This document shows positions 44,510-56,800 of a stretch of 64,000 nt of DNA, one piece after another. The DNA is from Nissolia schottii (taxonomy: Eukaryota; Streptophyta; Magnoliopsida; Fabales; Fabaceae): assembly GCA_003254905.1 (NCBI GenBank), contig QANU01001262.1, forward strand, positions 700,485 to 764,484, in the 5' to 3' direction. Position 1 is the first letter of the stretch; each line of letters starts with the position of its first letter. Below the pieces are notes generated by a model that did not search any database, was not told where the DNA came from, and worked only from the letters and a program-made list of their open reading frames with translations. The position numbers and the translations under genes are program-made.

Positions 44510-45683
44510 GCTACTGGGCGAAACTTGGAAACCGAAACCACCATTTCTTCCATTTTTCCTTCCTTACTTTCATGGAACCCTGCATGAGCTTAACACATAT
44601 TTCCAGCATAATAATCCTATCTAATCCAGGTCACAAGACCCTTCAGAATTGTCTTCCTAAACCTAGCATCAATTCTAACATATTTCCTCATAAATCCATA
44701 ATTCATATACATACACATACAAGCACATAAACCTCTTGAAACATCAAAGAGGCAAGGAACTAGAGTTACCCACTTCCTAAATAGCTTCTTGATGCAATGA
44801 AAGGAAGGAAACCAAGCTTTGTTTGCTTGCTTGAATCTTCTTGACCTAAAATGAAACTTTAGCATAATTAGGAAAACCCTAAACTATGGAAACATGGCTT
44901 TACTCCAAGAGATGGAAAAACTCACCACCCACACTTGCTTGCCTTCTTTATGTGCTTAGGAGTGAGTTTTAATGATGAAACAAAGGATGATAATTGAATT
45001 TGGTGAAGTTTTGGGAGCTTTAGGTCTTAGAGAATTTTAGGAGATGAAAAAGATAGAGTTTGGAGTGTTTTGGGTGTGTGTGTTTCGGGTTTGCATGGGG
45101 GAAGGGCTGGCCGTGCCTTTTTTTTGGTCTCTTGGCCATGTGAAATTCCTATTTTGCCCTTAGTGTAGTTTAGGTTATGTTTGGTCATTAATTGTTTATG
45201 TCCGGACGTCCTAAAAATATTCCGGGCATACCGTTACGCTCTAAAAATTCCCCTCATTAATTCTAAAATATCACTTGACATATTCTTGATTTATTTTCAT
45301 ATTAATATATTTTACAGACTCCGGTGAGTCATAAGGAAATTACCATAAAACCCTAATTACGATCCAGACGTCACCGAACGTCACAAGACCGTCAGAGGAT
45401 TATTTTCAACTAATATTACAGAAATAAAATTAATATTTGAATTTTATTCTATTTCTATCTTGCCTTTTCCTTATTATTATATTTTTAATTTTGCCTTAAA
45501 TAGCATTTTAACTTGAGGAAAAAGTCGGGTTGTTACAGTTAGCAATGATCTTGGTAAGTAACTTATATATCACATTACAGAGACCAATAGGGCGGAATTG
45601 GGTTATAGTTTTTGGGTGATCCACTTTGGGGATAAGAGAGATAAAAGTCCCATTAATGCTTCCAATTTGAGAAGGATGCTCCA

Positions 45684-47144
45684 TCAGATTTCTAATAGTT
45701 CTCTCCACTGTATTTTTAACCGTATCCCATTGGCTTTGAAAGAAAAGCGCGTGAAGGCCATCAGGACCCGGGCCTTAAGGCCTCCCATACTGAAAAGAGC
45801 TCTTTGAGTTTCCTTTGAGGATACAGGGGCGTGAATCATATCTTTATCTGCAACACTAATAGGGGGAAAGCAATCTCTTAGCACAAACGAAGAAGGACTG
45901 GTGTCAAGAGTATAGAGGTCTTGAAAGAAATCATGAGCTAGTTTCTTCAGGTTATCATTTTCAAAAACCCAAGTTCCATCCCTTGACTTCAGGGACTTAA
46001 TATTATTTCGATGTCTCCTAGCAAGAGTAGAAATGTGAAAATACTTGGTGTTCTTGTCACCGCAAGAGATCCATTTACATCTCGATTTTTGCGCCCAAAG
46101 CGCTTCTTCTTCCATAAGAATTTTTTCATATTTTCCACATAGCTCCTTGAGTAATTTAGAAAGAAAGGGATTATAGCCTTTAGCCAAATTCATATGAATC
46201 CCACAAATCCTATTAAGGAGCTTATTTTTCCGCCTCAAAATATTTCCAAAAACTTTCCAATTCCAATCTTTCGCAGCAGTCGAAAAGGCTTCTATATTTT
46301 GATGCCAATCCAAATTTTCATCCCAACATTCACGGACCATAGGTGCAAAGCCTTCATGAGTCAACCAAGCAGCCAGAAAACGGAAAGGTTTCTCAAAGAC
46401 AGTGTTTCGAATCTTACTATTAGTTCTAACCCACGGAGGAGAATGATCAGAGGTTAGGCAAGGAAGATGTGAAACAGAGGCATTCGGAAATCGCAACTGC
46501 CAAGCGTTGTTACAAAGCATCCTGTTTAGTCGTTCCTTTAAAATCCCTTTCTGCCAAGAGAACCAAGGACCTTGAAAACCCAAGTCGATAAGCTGACAGT
46601 CTTCCACACATGATCGGAAAGCATTACAGGGAGGACGAATGCCAGCCTTACCAGAACGCTCTTTTTCAAAGAGGAGGGCGTTAAAATCTCCAATGACGCA
46701 CCATGGGTCCACCATAGAAGCCCCAATAGTACGAAGGTCTTGCCAAAGATCTCTTCTAAGGAAAGCTTGAGGTCGGCCATAACAGACAGTCCAAAACCAA
46801 TGTTGCTCCCCTTGCCAAGAAATTTTTAGATGAGCCATTTGTCGTGATGAAGATATAGATGTAACCTGATAGATAGAAGCGTCCCAAAGACACCATAGGC
46901 CACCTACAAAACCTTCAGCCTCCACAATAAAGCTACCATCAAAGCCAATTTTCCTTATAATCTCCTGTGCTCTATTACCGCTTATACGTGGCTCTAAAAT
47001 TGCCAATAAAGAGTTATTGAATTTTTGACAAAGATGCCTTACGAGGGTAGGAAAGGCTTTTTTACCTGCACCTCTAGAATTCCAAACCATAAAGTTTTGA
47101 TCCAAAGACGTCACAGAAACAAGAGATGAAAAGCCCCTCGGCAA
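45684..47144 (-). pseudogene. LINE ORF2, endonuclease and N-terminal part
   Basis: An apurinic-type endonuclease domain is clear: NFMVWNSRGAGKKAFPTL, LEPRISG, WCVIGDFNALLFEKERSG, DLGFQGPWFSWQKG, ERLNRMLCNNAW and LTSDHSP, the L1-clade EEP motifs. After it comes WISCGDKNTKYFHISTLARR, the conserved linker ahead of RT. A missing base near 45770 shifts the frame before the GPDGL-type motif (read as RVLMAF), after which RT continues in another frame to the LTR insertion. Confidence 0.88.
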
Positions 47145-47149
47145 AAACG

Positions 47150-48112
47150 TTAAGTTCCACCCACCTTACCTTCTTCCTCACCACACAAAATCAATTCAAC
47201 ATTATCCTCTAAGGAATGCAGCCGATTCTGAATTTCCTGAACTTCTTTATTTATGATAGCAGGTCTTGGATCAGGAGGGTCATGTTTCAAGTCCCCAACC
47301 ATTGTGAATTCCTTCCCCAAACCATCCTCTGTTTCGTCATTACTAAAGCTAAACTTCTTTGAGAGGTTCAAACTCTTTTCAAGTATTCTAGCCAAATCTT
47401 TCTCCTTCTTAGTGAACCTATTTTGATTACTCTTGTTATTCAGTTTGGAGCTTACTCTCGGCTGAGATAGGCTAATCGCAATGTCGAGTCTTGAGTCCTT
47501 GAGAGCCTTCTTCCTATTTTCTGTTTTGCCGGTATATTTATTTGATTTTTCCACCTTCCCCGATCGCGGATTGAGATCAAATTCCTTGCCCAATTTCGTG
47601 TTTTGTCTATCAGAGAAGCGTTCGTGGACTGATAAGGGAGGCACGTTACCCATGGCTGCACTATTGCCGGCGGCATAACTACTCGTGGCTGCACTTTTTC
47701 CTCTCATTACACTGTTATCTGTGTCACTTGTGGCCATCTCGCTCTCCATGGGAAGGATAGCATTCTGATTGTTCTGAACTGAAGCCGAAATGTTCCCCAG
47801 CGGTTACATGTTCTGTTAGGCGTAGTCCTTCACCAGCTTCAGAACCTGCCCAATAGTTTCGCTAGTTGCCATTTTAGTGTTCTGAACAGAAACTCCGTTC
47901 GTTCGTGCGCTAGTACCGGCGATGATGGAGCTTGTGGTTGGGCCGTTTTTACTCTTAGCAAAGCTTCCTCCAGCGGCGCTGGTGTCCTTGGGAAGAAGAG
48001 GAATTCGGTCAAGCTGCTTGGGCCCATGGTTACCACCGATTGGGATAATTTGTTTTGGGCTCCTGTTCACTTTTGGGCTGGCTGGAAAAAGAAATTTGTT
48101 AGCTAAATTCAA
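47150..48112 (-). pseudogene. LINE ORF1 remnant
   Basis: Two open stretches, 48112-47816 and 47749-47150, code for hydrophilic Ser/Lys/Asn-rich protein (such as KVNRSPKQIIPIGGNHGPKQ and LARILEKSLNLSKKFSFSND) immediately upstream of ORF2. Position, composition and lack of any enzyme motif fit the C-terminal part of a plant L1 ORF1 nucleic-acid chaperone. The usual CCHC zinc knuckle is not present in what remains. A frame break lies between the two stretches. Confidence 0.6.
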
Positions 48113-48115
48113 AAA

Positions 48116-48232
48116 ATAAATGGTGTGGCTGTTTCATGTTTTTGATTGGATTGTTAGGTTGTTTGACCCCTTGGTCCTATATAATATTTAAAATTGTATT
48201 CTTTGCATATAATGGTAGATTTGAATAGACAC

Positions 48233-48267
<35 letters not shown>

Positions 48268-49778
48268 ACAAAAATGTTACATGGGTAATAATGTTTTCAC
48301 AACATATAGATAATCCTTTTTTTAAAAATATGAATCATATTATATTCATTTTATCTTTTTACAATGAGACTTGTATTTTTGTGAGAAGGTTGTCCACATA
48401 TTATTAAAAAATTACTTTGCACGTAACATTTTTTTTTATAAAATATTTGGGTTAAACGGAGGTTTTACTCGGTTTTCCAAAGTGAGGTTTTAGTCAGTCT
48501 TAATACAGGAAACCCCACTAAAAAATTCATAGCGAGATCATGAAATCTCATATTCTTCTGAACGCAATCAAGGTCAATGCTTTGAACGTATGGAAAACCC
48601 CCTAAACAATTAAGCATGGACACTTGTGTACGCTTTAACTTTATAATTCGCAGGCATTCAAATCTAAATTAATCTCGAGTCACAGTAATTGACGTTGCAC
48701 AATTCCAATTTTACAATTAACCAGAAAGTGGGTGGGCTAATATAGTAGAGTATACATTAATACGAGCAAGTTCAAATTCAAGGGAGCCAGCCAGCTACCC
48801 GCGACGAAGATACACAGAACCTTCCCCATCTGCTTCTTTGAACAATAAATGCAACATTTATTTAAATATAGTTGCAACGCCTTATCCTATGGGAAGAGCT
48901 GAAACTTCGTTTGGACTCACGCACATGCATGATATCAACTAACAATACAATACTTACGTGATTGGTGCTATATGTATATTAAATATTGTATTAATGTATA
49001 ATTATCACTATTATAAATATATCTTGATACACTATTAATAAAATAATTACTTTCACTTACCCATTAATTATAAGTATTTTTATGCATAATAATATTACGT
49101 TAATTATATGTTGACACTAATTTTATTATACGCATAAAATTTTTCTACTTATATACATAGTCGTACCCCAATTGTACCTATTCCTACTTCGATTATAGAT
49201 CCATCAAGCAATTAGCACCGTTTCACAATCAAACAAAATGCTACATTATTTTTACACTGCAAGTATTTAAATAAATAAACACTTTGAGATTATTTTTCAG
49301 AAAGCTCAGCAGGTTATTATAACGTTACAAATGGAATCAATTGGCAACAAAGCTCCAATTCAGATGCTGCCAATTTTGGGTTGCAGAGCTAGCTGCAGGG
49401 GGTCAATTACTACCACAACGAAGTCACTTATTAATTATTATTATTATTACTATACGCAGATTTCAAATTTCCAAGGCCACTCAAAGTATATACTCGTCAG
49501 AAGAAAAAGTTGCAACTTTCCATGCTATCATCATCTTCACTAACAAATCTAAATGCACATTCCAACATACAGTCAAATGCAGCTTTTTAACCTCACTCCC
49601 ACAATTAGATTCTAAGGTGGTAAAAAACAGACCCAAAAAAAAAAAAGGCGTAACATTTTTTTTTTTTTGGTTAATCAGAATAATACAGATCCGGGAAGAA
49701 AAAACGCAAATGGGAAGAAACTGCATCTGGAAAATCAAATTCAATTCCCCTCTTTGTATAGTTTATTAGATTAGATAA
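48116..49778. other. Intergenic DNA, includes 3' side of the BKI1-like gene
   Basis: AT-rich with an (AC)/(AT)n run at about 48229-48268. No gene is supported; the frames at 49331-49769 are interrupted by homopolymers and show no domain. The last few hundred bases probably contain the BKI1-like 3' UTR. Confidence 0.5.
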
Positions 49779-50801
49779 TTAGATTTCGTTACTGACCACT
49801 GCCTTGTTCTGCATCAGAGAGTTCTTGCAATGCGCGATTGCCCCTTGGATCGCGCTCTGCAACTCTTCCATGGAAGAAGCGTCTCTGCCGCCGCCGTGAG
49901 AGAGGACCCCGGAATGGCTGGGTGAGGATCTCATGGAAGAAGGGCAACTCGAGACGCAGCTCCTCCGCCGAGGGTACCTCAAGTTACCGGAGAACGAATG
50001 GGACAGAACAGTCCCCGAAACGCTCTCTTTTCTGCCCGATCTCTTTTCGGTTTCCTTCGCGGATCTCTCTGTTCTCGTTAACAGAGAAAAAACGGTGCCG
50101 TTTCGCGAAAACGACGTCGTTGCATTGCTATTCTCCGCCAGCAACTCCTCCCCTGTTCTCTGCTGCTGCTGTTGTTTCTGCGAGAGCTTCTCGTAGAGAG
50201 GCTTCACTTTCTTCAAGTACTTCCTGATTACCTCTCTTGCGGTGGCGCTCATTCGCTTCACGGAGGAAGCAGGCACGTGCGGGTGCTCCGCCTCACGAGC
50301 TTTGTTGCTGTTGGTGGTGTCCTTGCGGAAAACAGAGGAGAATCTGGAGAAGGAGAAGTACTTGGTGTGGGGCTTCTTGAATTGGTGGTGGAGGTTGGCG
50401 GAGGAGGGGTTAGGGTTGTGGAGGCGCTTGAACTCGTCGTCCTCGGTGGCGGAGCTGGGGCGGGAGGAGTCGCAGTCGGGGAAGAGGGCGAGGTCGCTGG
50501 CGAAGGAGGAGGTGGAGGTGCTGCTGGTGCTGCCGGTGGAGTCGCGGGCGGCGGAGGAGGAGGAGGTGGAGGAGGAGAGGAGGAGGGTGCGGACCATGGA
50601 GATGCGAGGGGAGAGGTGGAGGGGGAGGAGCTGGCCCTTGTAGAAGAGCTCGTCGGCGGGGCAGAGGGCGGCGGAGGACTTGCGGGGGGAGATGGAGATG
50701 GTGAACTCGAAGTCGGAGGAGGAAGAGGAGGAGAAGGAGTGGGAGGGGGACGAGGGAAGGGTGTATGACTTTGACTTTGAGGTCCCTGTTCTCCTCCCCA
50801 T
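49779..50801 (-). CDS. BKI1: BRI1 kinase inhibitor 1-like (BKI1) protein, intronless
   Basis: 340 aa, ATG at 50801. BKI1 is a plasma-membrane-associated negative regulator of brassinosteroid signalling that binds the BRI1 kinase domain and is released on phosphorylation. Visible features: a Ser-rich N-terminus (SPSHSFSSSSSSDFEFTIS), ADELFYKGQLLPLHLSPRIS shared with the MAKR/BKI1 family, KYFSFSRFSSVFRKD at about 147-161, a basic AREVIRKYLKKVKPLYEKLS segment at about 188-207 (candidate membrane-binding and phosphotyrosine region), and a C-terminal SSMEELQSAIQGAIAHCKNS at about 309-328, the BRI1-interacting motif type. Length agrees with Arabidopsis BKI1 (337 aa). Long frames on the opposite strand are GC-rich shadows. 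MAKR1 is the alternative, less likely given the C-terminal motif. Confidence 0.88.
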   Translation of the reverse strand: MGRRTGTSKSKSYTLPSSPSHSFSSSSSSDFEFTISISPRKSSAALCPADELFYKGQLLPLHLSPRISMVRTLLLSSSTSSSSAARDSTGSTSSTSTSSFASDLALFPDCDSSRPSSATEDDEFKRLHNPNPSSANLHHQFKKPHTKYFSFSRFSSVFRKDTTNSNKAREAEHPHVPASSVKRMSATAREVIRKYLKKVKPLYEKLSQKQQQQQRTGEELLAENSNATTSFSRNGTVFSLLTRTERSAKETEKRSGRKESVSGTVLSHSFSGNLRYPRRRSCVSSCPSSMRSSPSHSGVLSHGGGRDASSMEELQSAIQGAIAHCKNSLMQNKAVVSNEI

Positions 50802-51948
50802 CGATCGAACTCTTTGTGCTCTGTCTTTTCTTTTCTTTTCTTTTTCTCTGCTACATCATAGGCATTGCTCGCAGACTCTCTCACAACTTCACAGCCGAAC
50901 TTGGAGAGAGAACGCGAGCCAACCATTTATATTGGTTTCAACTTTCAAGGAACGGTCCTAACACTCTGCTTGGTATACCGCTAGCTAGGACAAGTTTTGG
51001 GTAGGTCGAGTGAAAGGGCAAAATGTTTACAAAATGATAAAAATGAAAACAAAATATCAGACACTAAATGACAGTTGTTTCGAGAAATTTTCTTTTTTGT
51101 GCGTATAAATCTTCATCATTATATACTATATTGGTTTCCACACAATAATGATTGATAATCATATTAATCATTGATTACTATTCATTTACATGATGGTTCC
51201 AAATTACATGTACTATTTATTTAGCTTCTTTATAGTTTAAAAAAATGTATATTGCTACTACTTAATTTCCCGCTGATTACAAATATAATGCGCAAAATTT
51301 AATATGCATTTTTTAAAATTCACTTATAATATATAGGGATGTCCCTCGTTAAACTCCAATCTCTTACAAAGTGACATGGACTGAATATTTAATCTATACA
51401 TTGTATGTGTTTGTGTGTTGAGTATAAGCTATTTGGGCTAAAATAATTTTGCGTGTACTACTACTATGGGTGACTCATGTGAAACTGAAGGCCATCACAT
51501 GGGATAGGTGGAGTTTATGAAACGTTTTTGATCTTGAGTGGGTCATGTCATGTGTGATTAGAGGTGTCACGTGCTCTAAACGTGAAACAAGGAGGACCAA
51601 ACATGGGTGGAGAAAAAGGCCGGCTTCATATTTTATGAGAGGACCTCCTATGAAAGGTTGGTCACGACTCATGAGACCATTTGTTGTTTATTTTAATGTA
51701 AAAATTAACACAGGCTAAATGTTGTAATTAGTGCTAAGCGGTGTGATGATTCAAATCCTAGTTGTGCATTCATAAACACACTTTTTAACTTTAGGATATT
51801 TTTCACGGAGCATATGAGCAGTAGGTCAATCATAGAGCTGCTTTTGCGTTCATGAGTGCAGATTTTATTTTTTTTTGCAATGACTGCCGAACAACAATTA
51901 AATTTGATAGCATCGAGTAATTAAAAATTATGGTTGCCCTTCTTCTCC
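50802..51948. other. Upstream region of the BKI1-like gene and intergenic DNA
   Basis: A pyrimidine-rich stretch at 50820-50860 (TTTTCTTTTCTTTTCTTTT) lies in the probable 5' UTR or promoter. No other gene seen. Confidence 0.5.
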
Positions 51949-52131
51949 TGCAGGATCCAGATTGTTCTTTATTGGTGTTGTGTTCACTGCCCAGTTACTT
52001 GTCAGATGATTGGGATCGAAACTTAACGTAGCAGCATATGCTTTCACCGCAGGATCTGTGGCGTTACTTGTGGCCATGATGCTTTGTTTACAAGGAATTT
52101 ATTATGAGACCATATGAATATTAATTAAACA
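51949..52131 (+). pseudogene. Exon-like fragment of an unrecognised membrane protein
   Basis: After an acceptor-like TTCTCCTGCAG, one frame reads GSRLFFIGVVFTAQLLVR, a TGA, then LGSKLNVAAYAFTAGSVALL and VAMMLCLQGIYYETI. It looks like two hydrophobic segments and is open for about 60 codons but for that single stop. A second exon-like piece at about 52741-52795 follows TTGGTTGCAG and reads IGFRYKVEANMRIRDPLL. I do not recognise the protein. It may be the relic of a host gene upstream of cyclin T, or chance. Confidence 0.3.
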
Positions 52132-53339
52132 TGCCATTTTCATCAAAGTTCGTTTATCCCTGGCTTTGAAGTTTTGAGCCGCATATTACTTATTATGTTA
52201 TCAAGATCACTAAGCTTATAGATATTACAGAATTTAAACTGTAGGTGATTTGTTTTGGTTTTGCCGACGATGGCACAAACCAAATTATGGCAACACATTT
52301 AGCCTTGCTATACTCAACTTAAAGTGACTAATTTTGATACATTTTCGTTATGAGCAATTCGGATTTACTAATATGCAATCCATAACTCTGAACTTAGTAT
52401 GAATCTGAGAGCTACTAATGTGAATAAGCATGAAAATGACAATGGTGGTGTTTTTAATTCGGCAGATATAGTATCTTCAAAATCCACTCTGACACTCAAG
52501 TCAATATATGAATAATGTGAGGTGATAATAACAACTTAATATGTATTCGAGCAAGAAAGTGATCCATGTTATAATATACTCTGAGTGGTAACTTCAATTT
52601 TGCTTACTAAGATGCTTTGTAATTGTGGTCAAGATCATCATAAAACTATTAATTTTTAATCGTATATCATGAGTTAATGTATTTATGATGCCTTGTAAAG
52701 ATAATTTCAATTACTCTTCTTGATGGCCTTTTGGTTGCAGGATTGGTTTCAGGTACAAGGTTGAGGCCAATATGAGGATCCGAGACCCTTTATTGGTAAA
52801 TATATTCGTAAATATCTCGATCATATGTAACTGAATCTCGTATCTAGGTTTGAGCTTTAACAAATTTCAATGTATTTTATATTATCCTCCAAGCACATCT
52901 TATAATGTTTCTTATATGTACAACTTTTAGGATGAGGATTACAAGAGTTAAATACTTTTGATAAATGAGTTTTAAATCTCCGTTTTGGTAATGTATTAAA
53001 AAACGGGCTGTGGGCTGTTGAGTTAGCCCGCTATGCATTAGCGCATTCAGCTGTATTGGGCTACAAATTAATGGCCCAAATAAATTTAGCTTGCCTGACC
53101 TGCTTTGCATTGTTTCATCTTCTGCCCATGAATGTTATTGGGCTTCCAAATGAATTGTTTTTGGATGAGTTGATTCGAAAAAAATCTAAACTTTAAACTA
53201 TAGAGTTGGTACCAGACCCAAAAAAAAAAAACTTGTTTGGTACAAATAATCTGCCAACTCTTAAAACGTGGATAATGCGTGCCGTTTTACACCTTCTTTG
53301 CCCATGCTCATAAGTCACAGGCTCATAGCTACGCTTTAT
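52132..53339. other. Intergenic DNA upstream of cyclin T
   Basis: Contains the second exon-like piece noted above and a GGGCTGTGGGCTGTTGAGTT...GGGCTACAAATTAATGGCCC stretch (53005-53080) that looks like transposon debris. No intact gene. Confidence 0.45.
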
Positions 53340-53869
53340 TGCTCTTGATCTTGTTGATTTCTTCGCCAAAGATAATCTATTTACTGTTCACCCCTTTTCC
53401 CAAAACCCTCCCCTCTCGTTCGTATCCCAAATTTTCGAAACATTGATCTGATATCAACAGATTTGCTCCACTGCTCAATTAGGTAGGTATCCGCAATTCA
53501 ATTCTCGTTGCATCACTCTGGATTTTCTCATCGTTTGTTTTCGTAGCATGTGTTCCTCGAGATGTGAGTATATTTCCTGCATCGAATTCTGCAGGTTTTT
53601 CTCCGTGGCATCAGATGCTTAAACCGTTTAGCTATTTTGTGTTTTCTGGATGTTAATTGGATCGTTATAGCTCGAATTTGTTCCTTTTGAACTTTCAAAG
53701 TAAAAAAATAAAAATAAAAATTGTATAAAAATAAAAATTGTTGATGGCGCACCGGTTATGAAATTGGAATTTGATTGTAGAGATCGCTTGTTGTAGCATA
53801 CGAAAAATATGTGAAGTGATGACAAAAATCGGTTGTCAATAAACTCGTGATTTATGTTTTGCAGGAATT
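53340..53869 (+). other. Probable cyclin-T 5' leader with a UTR intron
   Basis: A pyrimidine-rich leader ends at about 53482 with AG before GTAGGTATCC. A TTTTGCAG acceptor ends at 53864, five bases before the ATG at 53870. An intron of about 380 bases in the 5' UTR is therefore likely. Transcript start not determined. Confidence 0.55.
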
Positions 53870-56800
53870 ATGTCTTTTGCACGAAATTTGCAAGCAGAAG
53901 GAAGTACCTTACATGGTGGTTACTGGTCCACCTTTGATGGAAACAACTTGAACAATGGCAATCGGAAAAGAAGCAGGAACAATTATTATCCCAGGAATTA
54001 CAACGTTTGCAATAACTATGATGCTAAGTATGATCATGCTAATTTTTACAATAACTGGGTGGAACTTGGTGGCAATTATAATTTTTACAGCTTTGATCAT
54101 GCTAATTATGCTAAGTATGACGCTGTACCGTCATCTTTGAAAAGGAGGAAATATTCAGCTCCTACTTGGGAAGGCAGCTGGAAATACTATCTCCCATCCA
54201 CTGTCCAAGACAATGTCTCATACCTTAGCTTTCAAATCCCTCCTACAAGATCCAATGCTGATACCTTTATATCACCTAGCTGCAAGCTTAATAGCTCTAT
54301 ATTTGAAGATGAGGATCCGGTCTTTATGTCAAGGGATGAGATTGATAGATGCTCTCCATCAAGAAAAGATGGTATTAATGTATTTCATGAGACACACTTG
54401 CGGTACTCTTATTGTGCCTTCCTTCAGAATCTCGGAATGCGGATTGAGTTGTAAGAAGATTCACATACGCGTTACATGGTTATCATTATTATTATTCTAA
54501 AAAATGAAGTTTCCCGCCATATGCTTGTGATATTGGTATTTGCGGTTCGATTCATTGCTTGATATTATGTTGTATCAGTGTAAAATTTGAAATCTTCCTT
54601 TGTAGGCCTCAAACCACCATTGGGACAGCCATGGTTCTGTGTCACCGTTTTTTTGTTCGACGATCACATGCTTGCCATGACAGATTTGTGAGTTTTTGAT
54701 TGTCCACTAGCTTAAAGTACCTACTTCATTACCTTAATAAATTGCAACATTCAAGGAATTTGTTAAACTGTACACTCTAAGGGTGCATTTGGTATGAGTC
54801 TAAAAATAGAGGGGAATTTATAATGGATTGACTTATATGTAGTTTTGCACACAAGTCTAATCCATGAAAATTTTCTCTACATTTTTACCTCCATACTGAA
54901 GACACCCTAATAAGTTCACAGAAGTTTTTTTTTTGTGGTTTGGCACATGGTGTTTGTTTTTTCAAGTCATACCTGTATAGTCAACCCTGATTTAATTTAT
55001 TGTGATCTTTCTTCTGCAGTTGATTGCTACTGCTGCACTTTTTCTTGCTGGAAAGTCAAAGGAGACACCGTGCCCTTTAAATAGCGTATTGCGAGCATCA
55101 AGTGAAATGTTATATAAACAAGATTTTACTATGTTGTCCTATCTGCTTCCTGTTGTGAGTAGACTTCAAAAATGCACACTTTATTCCTTTTTTGGTATTT
55201 AATTGTCTGTAGAAGAGGTGCAAAGACAAAACATCACGTAAGAAAATATTTTTCAATTTGCATGTGGACATGTGGGATATGTCTGTAAAATTACTCATGG
55301 ATATGATTGCTCTGCAATAACTTTTTAGATGGATATTGTCATTTAGATAGAATGTCAGCTAAAATCAGTTGACATTTCACCTATTGGTTTCTGAAACAAT
55401 CTCTTATACTAATAAAACTCCTAAATGGACTTGATTGCCTATTCTGCCTTGTAATTGGTACTAATTCAAATGTAAGTTTAATTTTCATTTATATTTACTT
55501 GACATGATTTGTTTCACAGGATTGGTATGAAAAGCATCATGACCGGGTGCTCGAGGCTGAGCAGTTGATCCTTACTACTTTAAATTTTGAACTCAATGTG
55601 CAGCATCCATATGCACCTCTTACATCTGTCCTTAACAAATTAGGTCCATCAAAGACCGTTTTGGTGAATCTGGCATTAAATTTGATCAGTGAAGGGTGAG
55701 TTTTTCTTATTCTTTACATCATTACTATTGCAATTGTTGCAGCATTTCGGCTCACCGATTCAATTTGAGGACCGAATTTGTCCTGATACTTGTACTCCTT
55801 CATTCCTTCAATTTATTTTAGTTTCCATGTGTTTCAGTCTTCATACATCCTTGTTATTGGTTTCAACTAGCCAATTGTTACCTAAAATAGAGCAATTGGA
55901 CGGAACAAGTTAGACTAGGAAAACATGATATTGGTCGCTGGGTGATACTCAAGCAATAGCACGTGTTCTTGAGTTCTAGAGATCTAGTGGACGAGGAATA
56001 TGCCTTGGTGTCTCCCTGTCTAATTTTTGGTTCAAGTATTTGTTGATTCTCTCAGTGTTTTTCTTCAGGGCAGCTGCTCTATGTAGTTATTCTGTCTTGG
56101 GATATTGATTCTTTTGGCATGCATATAATTGCAGGGTCTACACAAGATTAGCGTGCTGGTCTGTGTGATATTCTTAGCTGGCGGGTTGATATGCTGTTCT
56201 TGGAAAGTTTTATTTTACATCTGAAGTTGAACTGCTGATGTCTTATGGATTGCTTTACCCTGAATATGTCTGATCATCTTTTCTTTTGGCTGCCCAGGAT
56301 AGCTACAATACCTCTAACCAATATTTTCTATCTAACCCTCAATGCTTTCTGGTTTATGCTGATGGCCTTTGGACTAATGGGTTGTCTTTGTAAGTTTAAT
56401 AACATGGGTCGAAATAGGATCAAGGACTTGATGTTCCAATCAAAAACCAACTAAAGAAAACAGAAACAATTTTTTCCCTGAAACTCGGATGGGGGCTGAT
56501 TCTTCTATAGTACTCAAAACATCTAATTTTCTAAAATGAGGTCAGGGGTCTGTGGAGGAAAGCTGATGTCTTTTAACTTCTGCTGCTGGTTCTTTTTCAG
56601 TAAACATATTCCCTCTACTGGTACCGTTTTTGTTGCTTATTTTCTGTTTTCTCAAATGTAAGGAAGGCTTTTCACTTGTTCTATTAGTTTAACTGATTCC
56701 AAGGAAAACTTCTGTTTGGGCTTGAATCTGCTGATCAAGTCCGATATTGTTTTGAAGTGTTTTGTTTATGATAACTATAATTATTATGGTAAACGATTTT

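Larger units (their letters stand above)
42408..45537. mobile_element. LTR-type insertion (probable long solo LTR), about 3.1 kb
   Basis: It sits inside the LINE reverse transcriptase. The right boundary reads GGGTTGTTACA, which on the minus strand is TGTAACAACCCGAC, a familiar LTR start. The left boundary is either TGAAACATCC at 42408 or TGTTTACTCG at 42426, both beginning TG to pair with the terminal CA. There is no gag-pol coding, so a solo LTR or a non-coding LTR element fits. I could not find a direct 5-bp duplication; the flanks of the second alternative are instead complementary (CTAAC / GTTAG). It contains CAG-rich repeats (43180-43930) and the CGCTCAGCG array. It is younger than the LINE it interrupts. 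Confidence 0.65.
39800..48115 (-). mobile_element. L1-type LINE, 5'-truncated and decayed, split by an LTR-type insertion
   Basis: Read on the minus strand, parts are in the right order for a plant L1 element: ORF1 remnant (48112-47150), endonuclease (47144 onward), reverse transcriptase, zinc-knuckle/connector region, RNase H (to 39859) and a short 3' UTR ending GTCAACCAAAAAAG near 39800. The insertion 42408-45537 interrupts the RT frame within KIIAN...LKPIMNHV. About 5.2 kb of LINE sequence remains. Several frame changes and stops (near 45770, 41985 and 47750-47815, for example) show it cannot move by itself. The start of ORF1 and the 5' UTR are missing, as is common for LINEs. I could not match target duplications at the outer ends. 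Confidence 0.9.

Noticed and set aside
49838-50961. Several long plus-strand frames opposite the BKI1-like gene (Gly/Glu/Val-rich)
   Set aside because: They are shadows of a GC-rich, Ser-rich coding sequence. They show no domain, and the minus-strand frame matches BKI1 end to end.
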